Source of the DNA: Clostridium chauvoei
GTDB taxonomy: Bacteria > Bacillota > Clostridia > Clostridiales > Clostridiaceae
Assembly (NCBI RefSeq): GCF_002327185.1
Contig: NZ_CP018624.1
Location: 1,426,001-1,490,000, forward strand
DNA: 64,000 bases
Direction of reading: 5' to 3'
Shown here: positions 33,396 through 43,183 of the stretch, one piece after another
Numbering within the stretch: position 1 is the stretch's first letter
How the letters are laid out: each line of letters opens with the position of its first letter
Program-made: the position numbers and the translations under genes
The notes under the pieces: generated by a model
Database searches by the model: none
What the model was told of the DNA's origin: nothing
Seen by the model: only the letters and a program-made list of their open reading frames with translations

Positions 33396-35717
33396 TTAGC
33401 ATTCGTTAGCATATTCAAATCCTAACAAATCTAAAATTTTATCGCCTATATTTCTTTCTTTTCCTTTGTATGGAAAGCAATGAATATGTATAGCTGGGTT
33501 AAAATTAAGTTCTATTATTGCATAATCAGAATTTTCATCATTATAATCTTCTATAATCATATCTACTCCGCATATTTTAGCTCCTATAACTTTAGCTGCA
33601 TCTACAGCTATCTTTTTAAAACTTTCATTTACATCTTCTGTATAGTCTATACTATCTCCACCTGTACTTATATTAGAATTTTCTCTAAGATATACGATTT
33701 CTTTATTATGTGGAATATAATCAAAAGTCTTGCCTCTTTGCTTTAAGAAAAGTTCCACTGTTTCATCTAAAACAATTTTTTCTAAAGGAGTTTTATATCC
33801 TTTTCCTCTTAAGGAATCTTTATTTTTTTCAAAGACTAAATCTCTTATACTATGTAGTCCATCACCTAATACATTTGCAGGAACTCTATGTAATATTCCT
33901 TCTACCTTATCTCCTATAACTAAAAATCTATATTCTTTTCCCTTAATAAATTCTTCTATAAGGACAGTATTATCATATTTAAATGCAAAGGTTAAAGCTT
34001 TTATTATATCCTCTTTGCTTGCACCTTTAGTAAATATACTTACTCCTAGACCAAAATTAGTGGATTTAGGCTTAATTACTATTTCCTTATTTATAAATTC
34101 ATCAATACTATTTATTCCTTCTTCTAAAGAATAAAATTCTTTCCCTAAAGGTACTTTAACTCCATTTTTATGTAATATTTTTTTAGTTACAGTTTTATTT
34201 TCCATCATTAAAATAGATATGTAAGTATCTACAGAAGTTTTAGTTGCTTGTTTTATATATTCTATATGGTTTTTCTTTTTTAAAGCTATGAAATTATCAT
34301 TCTTATCTATTATTTCAATTTCTAAACCTCTTTTAATTGCATCTTTTAATAATATTTGAGTAGATAACTCTAAATTTTCATATCCTACTAATTTATATCT
34401 ATTATCATAAGATTGATTTTTATACTCTTTAGCTAATTTAAGATTTGCATTTATGTATCCTTCTTTTCTAGCCATTTCTGTAATTCTACTTGCATAAGTA
34501 ATATTAGGATTTTTAACTTTTTCTATTTGGTTTTCTATAACCTTTTCTTGATTTAAGTTAAAGTCTATATTTAATTTATATATTTCATTAAGTATGACCA
34601 TTGCCCACTTGTCTTTTTCTATAACTTCTCCATTTCTCTTAAGTAATATATTTTTTTGACCATAATTAGCTACAATTTTTTGATTATATAATGCTTCTTC
34701 TTGCCACTTTTCGTAATATACCTCTTCTTCATTTAAAAGAAATAAAGTAAATAAGTTTACAAATTTTAAGTCTTCTAAGCTAATACCTACTTTATCAAAA
34801 GGATTAATATCAATACTTCTAATCTCTAAGTATTTAATCCCATCTTCTAGTAATGAATCTAAAAATCTATTATTATCCCTAGCCTTTAATCTAATTTGAC
34901 TATATAGCTCCTTATGACTATCTATAATTTCTTCTTTTACATAATCTTTTATACTTCCAACATAACTTTTTACATTTGTATAGTCTGGAAATAGCTCTAT
35001 TTTATTACCATATCCACAGTCTCCATTTCTGTACGATAAAGCTCCATCATTACTAAATGTATCATCTGCTATTTTTTGTAGTTTTTTAATACATTCTCCA
35101 GCATAACTGCCATGTATTATTGCTGCTCCTCCTAAAAGATAAATTAAAAGCCATCTATATCTTAAGTAATTTCTAGCTACCTTTAAATAAATATCATCTC
35201 TAAAATCTTTATAGCTTTTATCTTTTTTTGATTTTTCATATAGCTTTTCTATTATAGATTCACTATAAGAAAAATTATAATGAATACCTGAAATTAATTG
35301 TTTTTTTCCACCATATTTTTTAAATAATTTTTCTCTATACTCTCTAGCTTTTCTTCCTTCTTCTTTACATTTACAAAACTCTGCAATAGGAATGTTATGA
35401 TTTTCTGGAATATCACACGGCATGGATTGTGGCCATAAATACTCATCTTTAATTTCTGAATCTACAATATCAAAAAGTGCACTACAAAAATTATATACTT
35501 CCTCTGCACTATTGCATACTGGAGTTATTAATTCAACTTGACTTTCTGAAAAATCAGTTGTTATATATGGGTTTGACATTTTGCCATGGAAATTTTTTGA
35601 GTGTGGTTTTAATGATAATCTCCCCTCACTATCAACTCTTAAGGATTCTCTCTCTAGTCCGTATCCACCATTTAATAATTCTTTTTTACTTAACTTATCC
35701 TTAATATTGTACAACAT
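33396..35717 (-). CDS. gshF: Bifunctional glutamate-cysteine ligase / glutathione synthetase
   Basis: 773-residue fusion making glutathione from glutamate, cysteine and glycine. Residues 1 to about 470 are a class I glutamate-cysteine ligase: GGYGLERESLRVDSEGRLS, TTDFSESQVELITP, GIHYNFSYS and YLEIRSIDINPFD. From about 490 it is an ATP-grasp domain of the D-Ala-ligase type: VVIKPKSTNFGLGVSIF-like segment, TVLIEEFIKGKEYRFLVIG, and CGVDMIIED with IIELNFNPAIHIHCFPYKG. This GshF type is found in some streptococci and clostridia. It overlaps the MATE gene's end by 17 bases, and GGAGG stands 10 bases before the ATG, so the two are coupled. Confidence 0.95.
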   Translation of the reverse strand: MLYNIKDKLSKKELLNGGYGLERESLRVDSEGRLSLKPHSKNFHGKMSNPYITTDFSESQVELITPVCNSAEEVYNFCSALFDIVDSEIKDEYLWPQSMPCDIPENHNIPIAEFCKCKEEGRKAREYREKLFKKYGGKKQLISGIHYNFSYSESIIEKLYEKSKKDKSYKDFRDDIYLKVARNYLRYRWLLIYLLGGAAIIHGSYAGECIKKLQKIADDTFSNDGALSYRNGDCGYGNKIELFPDYTNVKSYVGSIKDYVKEEIIDSHKELYSQIRLKARDNNRFLDSLLEDGIKYLEIRSIDINPFDKVGISLEDLKFVNLFTLFLLNEEEVYYEKWQEEALYNQKIVANYGQKNILLKRNGEVIEKDKWAMVILNEIYKLNIDFNLNQEKVIENQIEKVKNPNITYASRITEMARKEGYINANLKLAKEYKNQSYDNRYKLVGYENLELSTQILLKDAIKRGLEIEIIDKNDNFIALKKKNHIEYIKQATKTSVDTYISILMMENKTVTKKILHKNGVKVPLGKEFYSLEEGINSIDEFINKEIVIKPKSTNFGLGVSIFTKGASKEDIIKALTFAFKYDNTVLIEEFIKGKEYRFLVIGDKVEGILHRVPANVLGDGLHSIRDLVFEKNKDSLRGKGYKTPLEKIVLDETVELFLKQRGKTFDYIPHNKEIVYLRENSNISTGGDSIDYTEDVNESFKKIAVDAAKVIGAKICGVDMIIEDYNDENSDYAIIELNFNPAIHIHCFPYKGKERNIGDKILDLLGFEYANEC

Positions 35718-37029
35718 CTTTATAAATCCTCCATATTTTCAATCTATATATTAAATAAGCTATTATCCCCTTTAAAATACTTGATATTGATATACTAAAC
35801 CAAACTCCACTTATACCTAAATATTTAATTAATAATAAAGCCATTGGAATCCTTAAAACAGTAAATGTCATACTAATAATAGCTGGAATCTTAGGTCTCC
35901 CTACTCCAGTAAACATACCATTAGATACCATCTCTACTGCAGCAAATATTTGAGATATTCCAATTATTCTTAAATAACTACTGCCTATTATTATAGTTTC
36001 TTGTTCCCTTACAAATAGTTTAACTAAAAATTCAGGGAATATTATAAATATTAAAGATGCTAATCCTGCATAAATTATCCCTATTGATAATGAAATGTTA
36101 TATCCCTCTAATACTCTTTTAAGTTTATTAGCTCCATAATTTTGTCCAACAAAACTAGACACAGCTCCATTTAATCCACCTACTACAATTAGCATTATAG
36201 ATTCTATTTGAAGACCTATTTTTTGAGCTGCAATTGCATCTGATCCAAAGGTTGCAATTATCTTTGCTAAAATTATATTAACAAAAGTAAATAAAACCCT
36301 TTGAAACGCCATAGGAAAGCCAAGCTTTATAATTTCAATTACTCTTTCTTTTTTTATTCCTAATTTAAAATCAAAGGTTAACATCTTTTTACCTTTAATA
36401 TTAAATAATATAAACATTACAATATTTGAAAATAATGTTGCTATAGCTGCTCCTGAAACCCCCATTTTAAAAGTATATATAAGTATAGGATCTAAAATTA
36501 TATTTAAAACTATTCCAAAATCACTTATTTTTAAAGCACTTTTATTGTTTCCAAAACTATTTAAAACTCTAATATACAGTAGATTAAAAAATGCAAAAAA
36601 CATCATAGGTGCACTAAATAGTAAATATAAATACCCTTGCCTTTCAACTAAAGGATTATTTAAATTAAAAAAGCTTATAAAATTTCCCCCTAAAACTATA
36701 ATTATAATTGAATAGATTAATCCAATTATAAAATTTAAAAATAACCCTGAATTTAAATATTCTTTAACTTGCTTTTCATCTTTTTGTCCAACAGAATGTG
36801 CTACTTTAATTCCTGTTCCAATTATAACTAAAGCATTTATAGAATATCCAAGTCCTATAAAAAAACTAGAAGTTCCTATACTAGCAACACTATCGCTTCC
36901 AAGTCCCCCAACCCAAAGCATATCTACTAAATTATAAGTTAATTGTAAAACTGAACTTCCTATAATAGGTAAAGCAAGAGTTAATATTACCTTTTTAACA
37001 TTTCCTTTTGTTAAATCTATTTTTTTCAT
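35701..37029 (-). CDS. MATE-family multidrug/metabolite exporter
   Basis: 442 residues with twelve hydrophobic segments, a cation-coupled MATE exporter. N-terminus shows ILTLALPIIGSSVLQLTYNLVDMLWVG; an equivalent pattern recurs at mid-protein (KLGFPMAFQRVLFTFVNIIL), reflecting the two-fold repeat. GAVSSFVGQNYGANK is also typical. The coupling to gshF (17-base overlap) may mean that it moves a glutathione-related or cysteine-derived compound, but this is only context. Substrate unknown. Confidence 0.9.
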   Translation of the reverse strand: MKKIDLTKGNVKKVILTLALPIIGSSVLQLTYNLVDMLWVGGLGSDSVASIGTSSFFIGLGYSINALVIIGTGIKVAHSVGQKDEKQVKEYLNSGLFLNFIIGLIYSIIIIVLGGNFISFFNLNNPLVERQGYLYLLFSAPMMFFAFFNLLYIRVLNSFGNNKSALKISDFGIVLNIILDPILIYTFKMGVSGAAIATLFSNIVMFILFNIKGKKMLTFDFKLGIKKERVIEIIKLGFPMAFQRVLFTFVNIILAKIIATFGSDAIAAQKIGLQIESIMLIVVGGLNGAVSSFVGQNYGANKLKRVLEGYNISLSIGIIYAGLASLIFIIFPEFLVKLFVREQETIIIGSSYLRIIGISQIFAAVEMVSNGMFTGVGRPKIPAIISMTFTVLRIPMALLLIKYLGISGVWFSISISSILKGIIAYLIYRLKIWRIYKDVVQY

Positions 37030-37197
37030 ATAAGCTCCCTAATTTTTTAATTTTATTTTACCCAAATACTTCAATTTAAAATGTGCTTTTATTATACACT
37101 ATTCCATTTAATTATCAAGTATCCCTAAAGTTTCCTTAATATATGACTTAAATATGGGCAACATATTTAAGAATAATTTATAAGGAGGAATTAAGTT

Positions 37198-38703
37198 TTG
37201 GGAATTAATAAAAGTAATTCAAGTAAATTAACTTTAAGCGCTCTTATACTTATGATTTTTACATCAGTTTATGGTTTTAATAATATACCAAGAGCCTTTT
37301 ATTTAATGGGTTATTCAGCTATCCCTTGGTATATTTTAGCTGCAATAACCTTCTTTATTCCATATGCCTTTATGATGGCAGAGTATGGAGCTGCTTTTAG
37401 AAAAGAAAAGGGTGGAATATATTCTTGGATGGAAAAATCCGTAGGTCCTAAATATGCTTTTATTGGAACCTTTATGTGGTTTGCTTCTTATCTAATATGG
37501 ATGGTAAGTGTCTCTTCATCTATTTGGGTACCTTTATCTAATCTTATATTTGGTTCAGATAAAACGGAAACTTGGTCCTTATTTGGTTTAAATGCTCCAA
37601 GAACATTAGCTATCTTAGGTTGTATATTTATAATTTTAATAACCTTTATCTCATCAAGGGGACTTAAAAGTATAGCTAAAGTAGCTTCAGTAGGTGGTAT
37701 TTTTGTAACTAGTGCAAATATAGTCTTAATTATTGGTGCATTAATAGTTTTAGTAGCTAATGGATTTCACATGGCTCAACCAATAAACGTATCAGAGTTT
37801 ATTCATTCACCAAATCCTAATTATCAAACCCCTTTAGGAATACTTAGTTTTTTAGTTTTTGCATTATTTGCTTATGGTGGTTTAGAGGCTGTAGGTGGTT
37901 TAGTTGATAAAACTGAAAATCCTAAAGTTATATTTCCAAGAGGTATTAAAATAGCAGCCTTAGTAATTGCTATAGGATATTCTTTAGCTATTTTATTTGT
38001 AGGGTTCTTTATTAATTGGAATAATATCCTAAGTTCACCTAATGTAAATATGGCTAATGTCTCTTATGTAGTTATAAAAAATTTAGGAATCGAATTAGGT
38101 AAGGTCTTCAAATTATCTCCTAGTGGAATTGAAATTTTAGGAGCTTGGTTTGCAAGATTTATTGGTCTTGCAATGTTCTTAGCTTTAACTGGAGCATTTT
38201 TCACTTTAATATACTCTCCACTTAAACAATTAATAGAAGGAACTCCTTCTGAAATTTGGCCAAAAAAGTGGACAATTAAAGATAAAAATGATATGCCTGT
38301 AAATGCAATGTGGGTTCAATGTTTAATAGTAGTTGCTATAATTCTTATTTCATCCTTTGGTGGAAAAAGTGCAGGAGTATTTCTTAACTACCTAATACTA
38401 ATGGGTAATGTTGCTATGACAATTCCCTATATGTTTTTATCCTTTGGATTTATATATTTTAAAAAGAAAAAAGAAATTCAAAAACCTTTTGAAATATATA
38501 AAAACCCAATAATAACTAATGTAACTGCTATTATAGTTACATTTACAGTTGGGTTTGCAAACTTTTTTACAATATTACAACCAGCCTTAGAAACTAAAGA
38601 TTATACCTCTACTGTATTTCAACTAATAGGGCCTGTTTTCTTTGGAGTAGTAGGATTTTTACTTTACTATATATACGAAAAGAAAGCTTCTAAAAGTAAT
38701 TAA
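37198..38703 (+). CDS. YjeM-like amino acid permease
   Basis: 501-residue APC-superfamily transporter with about 12 membrane segments, TTG start with AAGGAGG 9 bases before it. The opening, KLTLSALILMIFTSVYGFNN then IPRAFYLMGYSAIPWYI, matches the YjeM subgroup of the glutamate:GABA antiporter family. FALFAYGGLEAVGG is the helix-6 motif. Located alone between divergent and convergent MATE genes. Whether it exchanges or imports amino acids cannot be told; no decarboxylase is adjacent, which argues against an acid-resistance antiporter pair. Confidence 0.88.
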   Translation: MGINKSNSSKLTLSALILMIFTSVYGFNNIPRAFYLMGYSAIPWYILAAITFFIPYAFMMAEYGAAFRKEKGGIYSWMEKSVGPKYAFIGTFMWFASYLIWMVSVSSSIWVPLSNLIFGSDKTETWSLFGLNAPRTLAILGCIFIILITFISSRGLKSIAKVASVGGIFVTSANIVLIIGALIVLVANGFHMAQPINVSEFIHSPNPNYQTPLGILSFLVFALFAYGGLEAVGGLVDKTENPKVIFPRGIKIAALVIAIGYSLAILFVGFFINWNNILSSPNVNMANVSYVVIKNLGIELGKVFKLSPSGIEILGAWFARFIGLAMFLALTGAFFTLIYSPLKQLIEGTPSEIWPKKWTIKDKNDMPVNAMWVQCLIVVAIILISSFGGKSAGVFLNYLILMGNVAMTIPYMFLSFGFIYFKKKKEIQKPFEIYKNPIITNVTAIIVTFTVGFANFFTILQPALETKDYTSTVFQLIGPVFFGVVGFLLYYIYEKKASKSN

Positions 38704-38704
38704 A

Positions 38705-38740
38705 AAAAGTTCCATAAGCTTATATTCTTATGGAACTTTT
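38705..38740. terminator. Shared terminator between convergent genes
   Basis: Perfect 14-bp stem AAAAGTTCCATAAG / CTTATGGAACTTTT with 8-base loop, between the YjeM-like stop (38703) and the MATE stop (38755). Flanked by A-run on the left and T-run on the right, so it can work in both directions. Confidence 0.9.
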
Positions 38741-38754
38741 ATATTTTAGTAAAT

Positions 38755-40125
38755 TTAAACTTCAACCTGTGCAAAATCTCTAGTTACATCTGTAACCCAT
38801 TTTCCACTTAATACTCTAAACACACTTACAATAGATTTTAAAATCTCATCTGATTTAAGTACTAAAAATACTATTGTTACTGGAAGCTTTAACACAAAGG
38901 CAGCTATAAACCCTACCGGTATAGCAAACAACCACATAAATATAATGTCATTTACTAAAACAAATTTTGCATCTCCACCACCTCTTAGTACACCCATCAT
39001 TAAATTTACTCCTAAAGCTTGGAATACAACTATAATAGATGTTACTTTCATAATTTCCATTGCAATATTTTTAGTTACTTCACTAACATTATAAAAATCA
39101 ACTACTATTGGTCTTATTATATAAACAATCCCACTTGCCATAAGTCCCATAAAAATACTAAAGATTCCAATAGTAAAAGCGTATTCCTTAGCTTTTTCCT
39201 TCTTACCTTCACCAATAGTGTTTCCAATTATAACTGAGGCTGCATTGGATAATCCAAATATAAACACTGTAACAAACTGATGGGCAACTCCATTTATACT
39301 ATTAGCTGCAACTACTTCTGTTCCCATTCTTCCAACAACAACCGAAAGCATTGATGCTCCTATTGACCAAAGAAATTCATTGCATAAAACGGGTGTGCAA
39401 ATTGATATATAATCCTTTAAAATAATCTTGTCCACTATCTTAAAATACCTTAATTTAAGAATTATTTTATCTTCAAATATACTCATAAACACTAAAACTA
39501 TTAGAAACTCTGAAATTCTAGCTAATACTGTTGCAATAGCTGCCCCTTTTATTCCAAGCTCTGGCATTCCTAAATTACCAAAAATTAATACCCAATTAAA
39601 AAATGCATTAATTATTAAAGATGTACTATAAACAATTATTGATATTTTAACTGTTTTAACCGAACGAAGAATCATTATAGTACAATTAGTTATTGCATAA
39701 AATAAATATCCAATACAAATTATTCTAAGATAACTCGAACCAGCTTCTATTACAGCCAAATCAGTTGTGAAAATCCCCATAAATTTTCTAGGAATAAATA
39801 CAGCAATAGAAATAAAAATTAAAGTAATTACAATACAAACTCTATACATTATTGAAAGAATCTTATGTATTGTTTTTCTATCTCCTTTTCCCCAATATTG
39901 AGATATCATAATATTAGATCCACCAGCTAATCCAAACATTAAAATCATAAGAATAAAAAATAGATTATTTGCAATAGACACTGCCGATAATTGTACTTCC
40001 CCTAAAGAACCCACCATTAATGTATCTATCATACTTACTGCAAAAGTAATTAAATTTTGTATTGCTATAGGCAAAGATATACTTAAAAGTAATCTATAAA
40101 ATTTTTTATCTCTAGTTATTTTCAT
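38755..40125 (-). CDS. MATE-family efflux protein (second copy)
   Basis: 456 residues, twelve hydrophobic segments. N-terminus LLLSISLPIAIQNLITFAVS then MIDTLMVGSLGEVQLSAVSI is a clear MATE start; GGSNIMISQYWGKGDRK is the loop after helix 2. It is a distant paralogue of the exporter at 35.7-37 kb, not a recent duplicate, since the two sequences share only family motifs. The ATG has an AGAAGGGGG ribosome site. Substrate unknown. Confidence 0.9.
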   Translation of the reverse strand: MKITRDKKFYRLLLSISLPIAIQNLITFAVSMIDTLMVGSLGEVQLSAVSIANNLFFILMILMFGLAGGSNIMISQYWGKGDRKTIHKILSIMYRVCIVITLIFISIAVFIPRKFMGIFTTDLAVIEAGSSYLRIICIGYLFYAITNCTIMILRSVKTVKISIIVYSTSLIINAFFNWVLIFGNLGMPELGIKGAAIATVLARISEFLIVLVFMSIFEDKIILKLRYFKIVDKIILKDYISICTPVLCNEFLWSIGASMLSVVVGRMGTEVVAANSINGVAHQFVTVFIFGLSNAASVIIGNTIGEGKKEKAKEYAFTIGIFSIFMGLMASGIVYIIRPIVVDFYNVSEVTKNIAMEIMKVTSIIVVFQALGVNLMMGVLRGGGDAKFVLVNDIIFMWLFAIPVGFIAAFVLKLPVTIVFLVLKSDEILKSIVSVFRVLSGKWVTDVTRDFAQVEV

Positions 40126-40217
40126 ATAAACCCCCTTCTTAACATTAAAATTCTACTAATTAATCAGTCTAACTACTATTTTACTATAAATCTAAATATT
40201 TTTTAATGTATTTTTTA

Positions 40218-40763
40218 TTAATTTATAATATTTTCTAATCTACTTTTAATATTTCCCGGTAAATCCTTTACCAATGCTCTCTCTATTAATTCTCTATGCT
40301 TTATTCCATTCTCTTTTAAATATTTTTCTATTAAACTAACCTTTTTATCTCTTCCTTTTATAAGCTGATAAATTATATACCAATCTTCTAATGACATAAA
40401 AGGAACTATTACTCCATTTAAGCTTTTATATGACGTTATAGATTTTTCATCTAATAAAACAATATATTTTCCATTTTCATGATTTATAGTAAAATCAGCC
40501 ATAACATCTATATCTATTCCATCAACTACATATTCATAAAAATACTTAGTAGAATAATTTAGATTTTCATTTCCTTCTTTTCTTATTCCTATATTTTTTA
40601 AAATACTATCTAATTTTTTTACATCTTTAATATCTACAATTATATCTATATCATTAACTTTATTTATTATTTTATATTCTTTTAGTAATATAGAGGCTCC
40701 TATTGCCCATCTTATATTACTTTTATTTAATTCTCTAGCCACTTTTTGTAATGTATTAAACAT
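40218..40763 (-). CDS. Nucleotidyltransferase-like protein
   Basis: 181 residues. N-terminal IRWAIGASILLKEYKIINK and NDIDIIVDIKDVKKLD resemble the helix-turn and DxD metal site of the minimal nucleotidyltransferase fold, as in aminoglycoside adenylyltransferase-like proteins. A third acidic residue may be in GIDIDVMADF. The C-terminal half is helical with many Lys. No partner (HEPN) gene is nearby. Fold assignment likely; substrate unknown. Confidence 0.72.
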   Translation of the reverse strand: MFNTLQKVARELNKSNIRWAIGASILLKEYKIINKVNDIDIIVDIKDVKKLDSILKNIGIRKEGNENLNYSTKYFYEYVVDGIDIDVMADFTINHENGKYIVLLDEKSITSYKSLNGVIVPFMSLEDWYIIYQLIKGRDKKVSLIEKYLKENGIKHRELIERALVKDLPGNIKSRLENIIN

Positions 40764-40890
40764 AAACTACCTCTTCCTTTTAATTATTTTTTCTATATTC
40801 TAATAATAAAACTTCTAAATCCTAAAGTCTATATTTTAAACAATCTCATACATTTTTATAAGTTTTTTTGGGAAACTAATTTTATAACAT

Positions 40891-40998
40891 CTTTTAGGAG
40901 GGCTTTGGATTATTGCAGCTGTAAGTTTACTTAGAGGTTTTCTTGCTCTATTAATTTACTGGGAAATGAAAAGTGAAAAGTCTGAAACATCTAAATAA
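40891..40998 (+). pseudogene. C-terminal remnant of a membrane transporter (MATE-like)
   Basis: A 35-codon open stretch without ATG start reads LLGGLWIIAAVSLLRGFLA then LLIYWEMKSEKSETSK before TAA. It looks like the last helix and charged tail of a MATE exporter; compare GVWFSISISSILKGIIAYLIY at the end of the MATE encoded at 35.7-37 kb. An in-frame TAA lies just upstream. Best read as a decayed gene end between the nucleotidyltransferase and the chemoreceptor. An AGGAGG 7 bases before an ATT codon is probably chance. The rest of the 40764-41040 gap holds nothing else but the promoter-like site below. Confidence 0.45.
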
Positions 40999-41007
40999 TA
41001 AATTTAT

Positions 41008-41034
41008 TAAAGTTTTGTCGTTAAATGTCGATTA
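41008..41034 (+). promoter_or_regulatory. Sigma-28 (SigD)-like promoter of the chemoreceptor gene
   Basis: TAAA (41008-41011), exactly 15 bases, GTCGATTA (41027-41034). The Bacillus sigma-D consensus is TAAA-N15-GCCGATAT. It lies about 37 bases ahead of the start codon. The match is good but was found by eye in AT-rich DNA. Confidence 0.5.
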
Positions 41035-41070
41035 TTAATTTTGACATACTTTTATAAAGGAGATTTATAC

Positions 41071-43104
41071 ATGACTTTAAAAAACCTAAAAACACAAAAG
41101 AAAAAGCAAATAACATTAAAATCTAAAATGATAACAACTTTAGTTCCTTTAATGGCACTAATTATATTATTACTTGGATTTTCTTCTTATTTTCTTGCAA
41201 AAAATTCATTATTAAAAAATACTGAAGGATTTTTAATATCCTCTGCTAAGCTAGCTAGCATAGATGTTAGTGACGTTATAGCTGAAAGAAGCAATACTCT
41301 TCTAGCTTTAGCTTCAAATCCAATATTAAAAGAAAAATCTGACTTTAATAGCAAAAAAACTTTTCTTAAAGAAGCTGTGAAAATAAATAAATATAAAAAT
41401 ATTGGAATAGCTGATACTACTGGAAATATAGAATACACATCAGGTACAAAAGGAAATATTTTTGAGAGAGAATATTTTAAAAATGCCTTATCTGGAAATA
41501 TAGCTTTAGGTGCTCCTCACTTTGGGAAAGTTAGTGGTGATTTCTTATATGAAATGGCATCACCAATTACTAATTCAAATGGACAAGTAATAGGAGTTTT
41601 AGTAGCCATAAGAGATGGGTTTGAATTATGTGATATAATTTCAAATATTAATATTATGGGTGATGGTGGAGCTTATATATTAGATAATCAAGGAACCTTT
41701 ATAGCTGAGAAAGATAAAAGCATTGTTGAAAAACAAATAAATGCATTAGAAGTTTCAAAAGCTGGAAGTAATATTGATACTCTTCAGGATATACATAAAA
41801 AAATGATTGCTAAAGAAACTGGAATATCCACATACTCTAATAAAGGTCATAAAAATTATATTTCCTATACTTCAATTAAAGGAACTGATTGGTCATTAGC
41901 TGTATATGTTTCTTATGATATAGTCTTAAAAGAATTTAGTAAAATAAAGATTTTAATTTCATTAATTTCTATTATTTGCTTAATAGTTTTAACTCTATTA
42001 ATTAATTATATAGCAAATAAAATCTCTAATCCAATTGTTAAGGTTAACACTGCATTAAATTCCTTTGCTAATGGTGATTTTACTAATACAATAGATATAA
42101 ATTCTATAAATTGTAAAACAGAACTTGAAACTATGAGTATTTCATTAATAAAAGCTAATGAAAGCCTAGTTAACAGTTTTAATAGCATTAAAACTACTAC
42201 TAACTCTATAGATAATAAATCAGAAGTTTTAAAAAATATATCAAATGAACTTATAAATCTTATTTCCGGAGTATCACAAGCTATTTCTGATGTTGCTAAT
42301 GGTACAAGTACTCAAGCTATGGATCTTACAAATATAACTAGTAGCTTATGTGATTTTAGTGAAAGTTTAGAAAAGCTTACTAAAGAAGTATTAATCATTA
42401 CATCAATGAATGATATTATTAAAAAGAAAGCAGAAAATAGCACAGATGAACTTTCGAATTTAACTGAAAACCTTTCAAAATTTAATTCTAATTTTAATAA
42501 TTTCAATTCTAGATTAGAATCAAATACACTAGAAATAAAGAAAATAAATGAAATGACTGATTTAATTAGAAATATCTCAGATCAAACAAACTTATTAGCA
42601 TTAAATGCTGCTATTGAAGCTGCTCGTGCTGGTGAAGCTGGAAAAGGTTTCTCTGTTGTGGCTGATGAAATTAGAAAATTAGCTGAACTAAGTAATCAAT
42701 CTACTGAAAATATTTATTCAGTTGTAAATAATATTATTGTAAATACCGAAGACCTAGTTTCTAATTCTTTAAATATGAAAAAGGATGTAGAATCTCAAGA
42801 TGTAGTGGTTAACAATACTATTAAATCTTTCAATGAGATATTACTTTCAATAAATGATATTATTCCTAAAATATCATTTATGAGTGAAAATTTAAATTCT
42901 ATAAATACTAATAAAGATACTATACTTCAAAAGATAAATAATTTATCTGCTATTTCTGAGGAAATTTCAGCAACTACTGAAGAAATTGCTGCTTCAGCAG
43001 AAGAATTAAATGCTTCAGCAGTAGTAGTTGGTAATTCTTCAGAAGAATTAAACGAACTTACTCGTAAAACTAAAAGCGAAATGGATAACTTTAAAACTGA
43101 ATAA
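41071..43104 (+). CDS. Methyl-accepting chemotaxis protein, orphan
   Basis: 677-residue transmembrane receptor. First membrane segment at about residues 23-45, then an extracellular double-Cache-type sensor (roughly 50-290; motifs [18 protein letters not shown] and [16 protein letters not shown]), second membrane segment near 296-318, HAMP, and a long coiled-coil signalling domain. The tip [20 protein letters not shown] followed by [20 protein letters not shown] is the conserved CheA/CheW-binding hairpin. The open frame extends ten codons upstream, but AAGGAG stands 8 bases before the ATG at 41071. No che or flagellar gene is nearby. Confidence 0.93.
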   Translation: MTLKNLKTQKKKQITLKSKMITTLVPLMALIILLLGFSSYFLAKNSLLKNTEGFLISSAKLASIDVSDVIAERSNTLLALASNPILKEKSDFNSKKTFLKEAVKINKYKNIGIADTTGNIEYTSGTKGNIFEREYFKNALSGNIALGAPHFGKVSGDFLYEMASPITNSNGQVIGVLVAIRDGFELCDIISNINIMGDGGAYILDNQGTFIAEKDKSIVEKQINALEVSKAGSNIDTLQDIHKKMIAKETGISTYSNKGHKNYISYTSIKGTDWSLAVYVSYDIVLKEFSKIKILISLISIICLIVLTLLINYIANKISNPIVKVNTALNSFANGDFTNTIDINSINCKTELETMSISLIKANESLVNSFNSIKTTTNSIDNKSEVLKNISNELINLISGVSQAISDVANGTSTQAMDLTNITSSLCDFSESLEKLTKEVLIITSMNDIIKKKAENSTDELSNLTENLSKFNSNFNNFNSRLESNTLEIKKINEMTDLIRNISDQTNLLALNAAIEAARAGEAGKGFSVVADEIRKLAELSNQSTENIYSVVNNIIVNTEDLVSNSLNMKKDVESQDVVVNNTIKSFNEILLSINDIIPKISFMSENLNSINTNKDTILQKINNLSAISEEISATTEEIAASAEELNASAVVVGNSSEELNELTRKTKSEMDNFKTE

Positions 43105-43118
43105 TTTAAAATTAAAAT

Positions 43119-43183
43119 AAACATCTAAATATAAACTGCCCCTATCTTCTAGATAAGGGGCCAGTTTTAAATTTAGATGTTTT
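43119..43183. terminator. Long hairpin between convergent genes
   Basis: AAACATCTAAAT ... ATTTAGATGTTT flank an inner stem AAACTG-CCCC-TATCT / AGATA-AGGGG-CCAGTTT, making one 65-base interrupted hairpin. A TTTTATATTT tail on the plus strand fits termination of the chemoreceptor gene. It includes the last seven codons and the stop of the convergent gene at 43142. Confidence 0.8.

Noticed and set aside
40903-40998. Small protein starting with ATT after AGGAGG
   Set aside because: ATT starts are almost unknown outside infC; the piece reads as a transporter tail.
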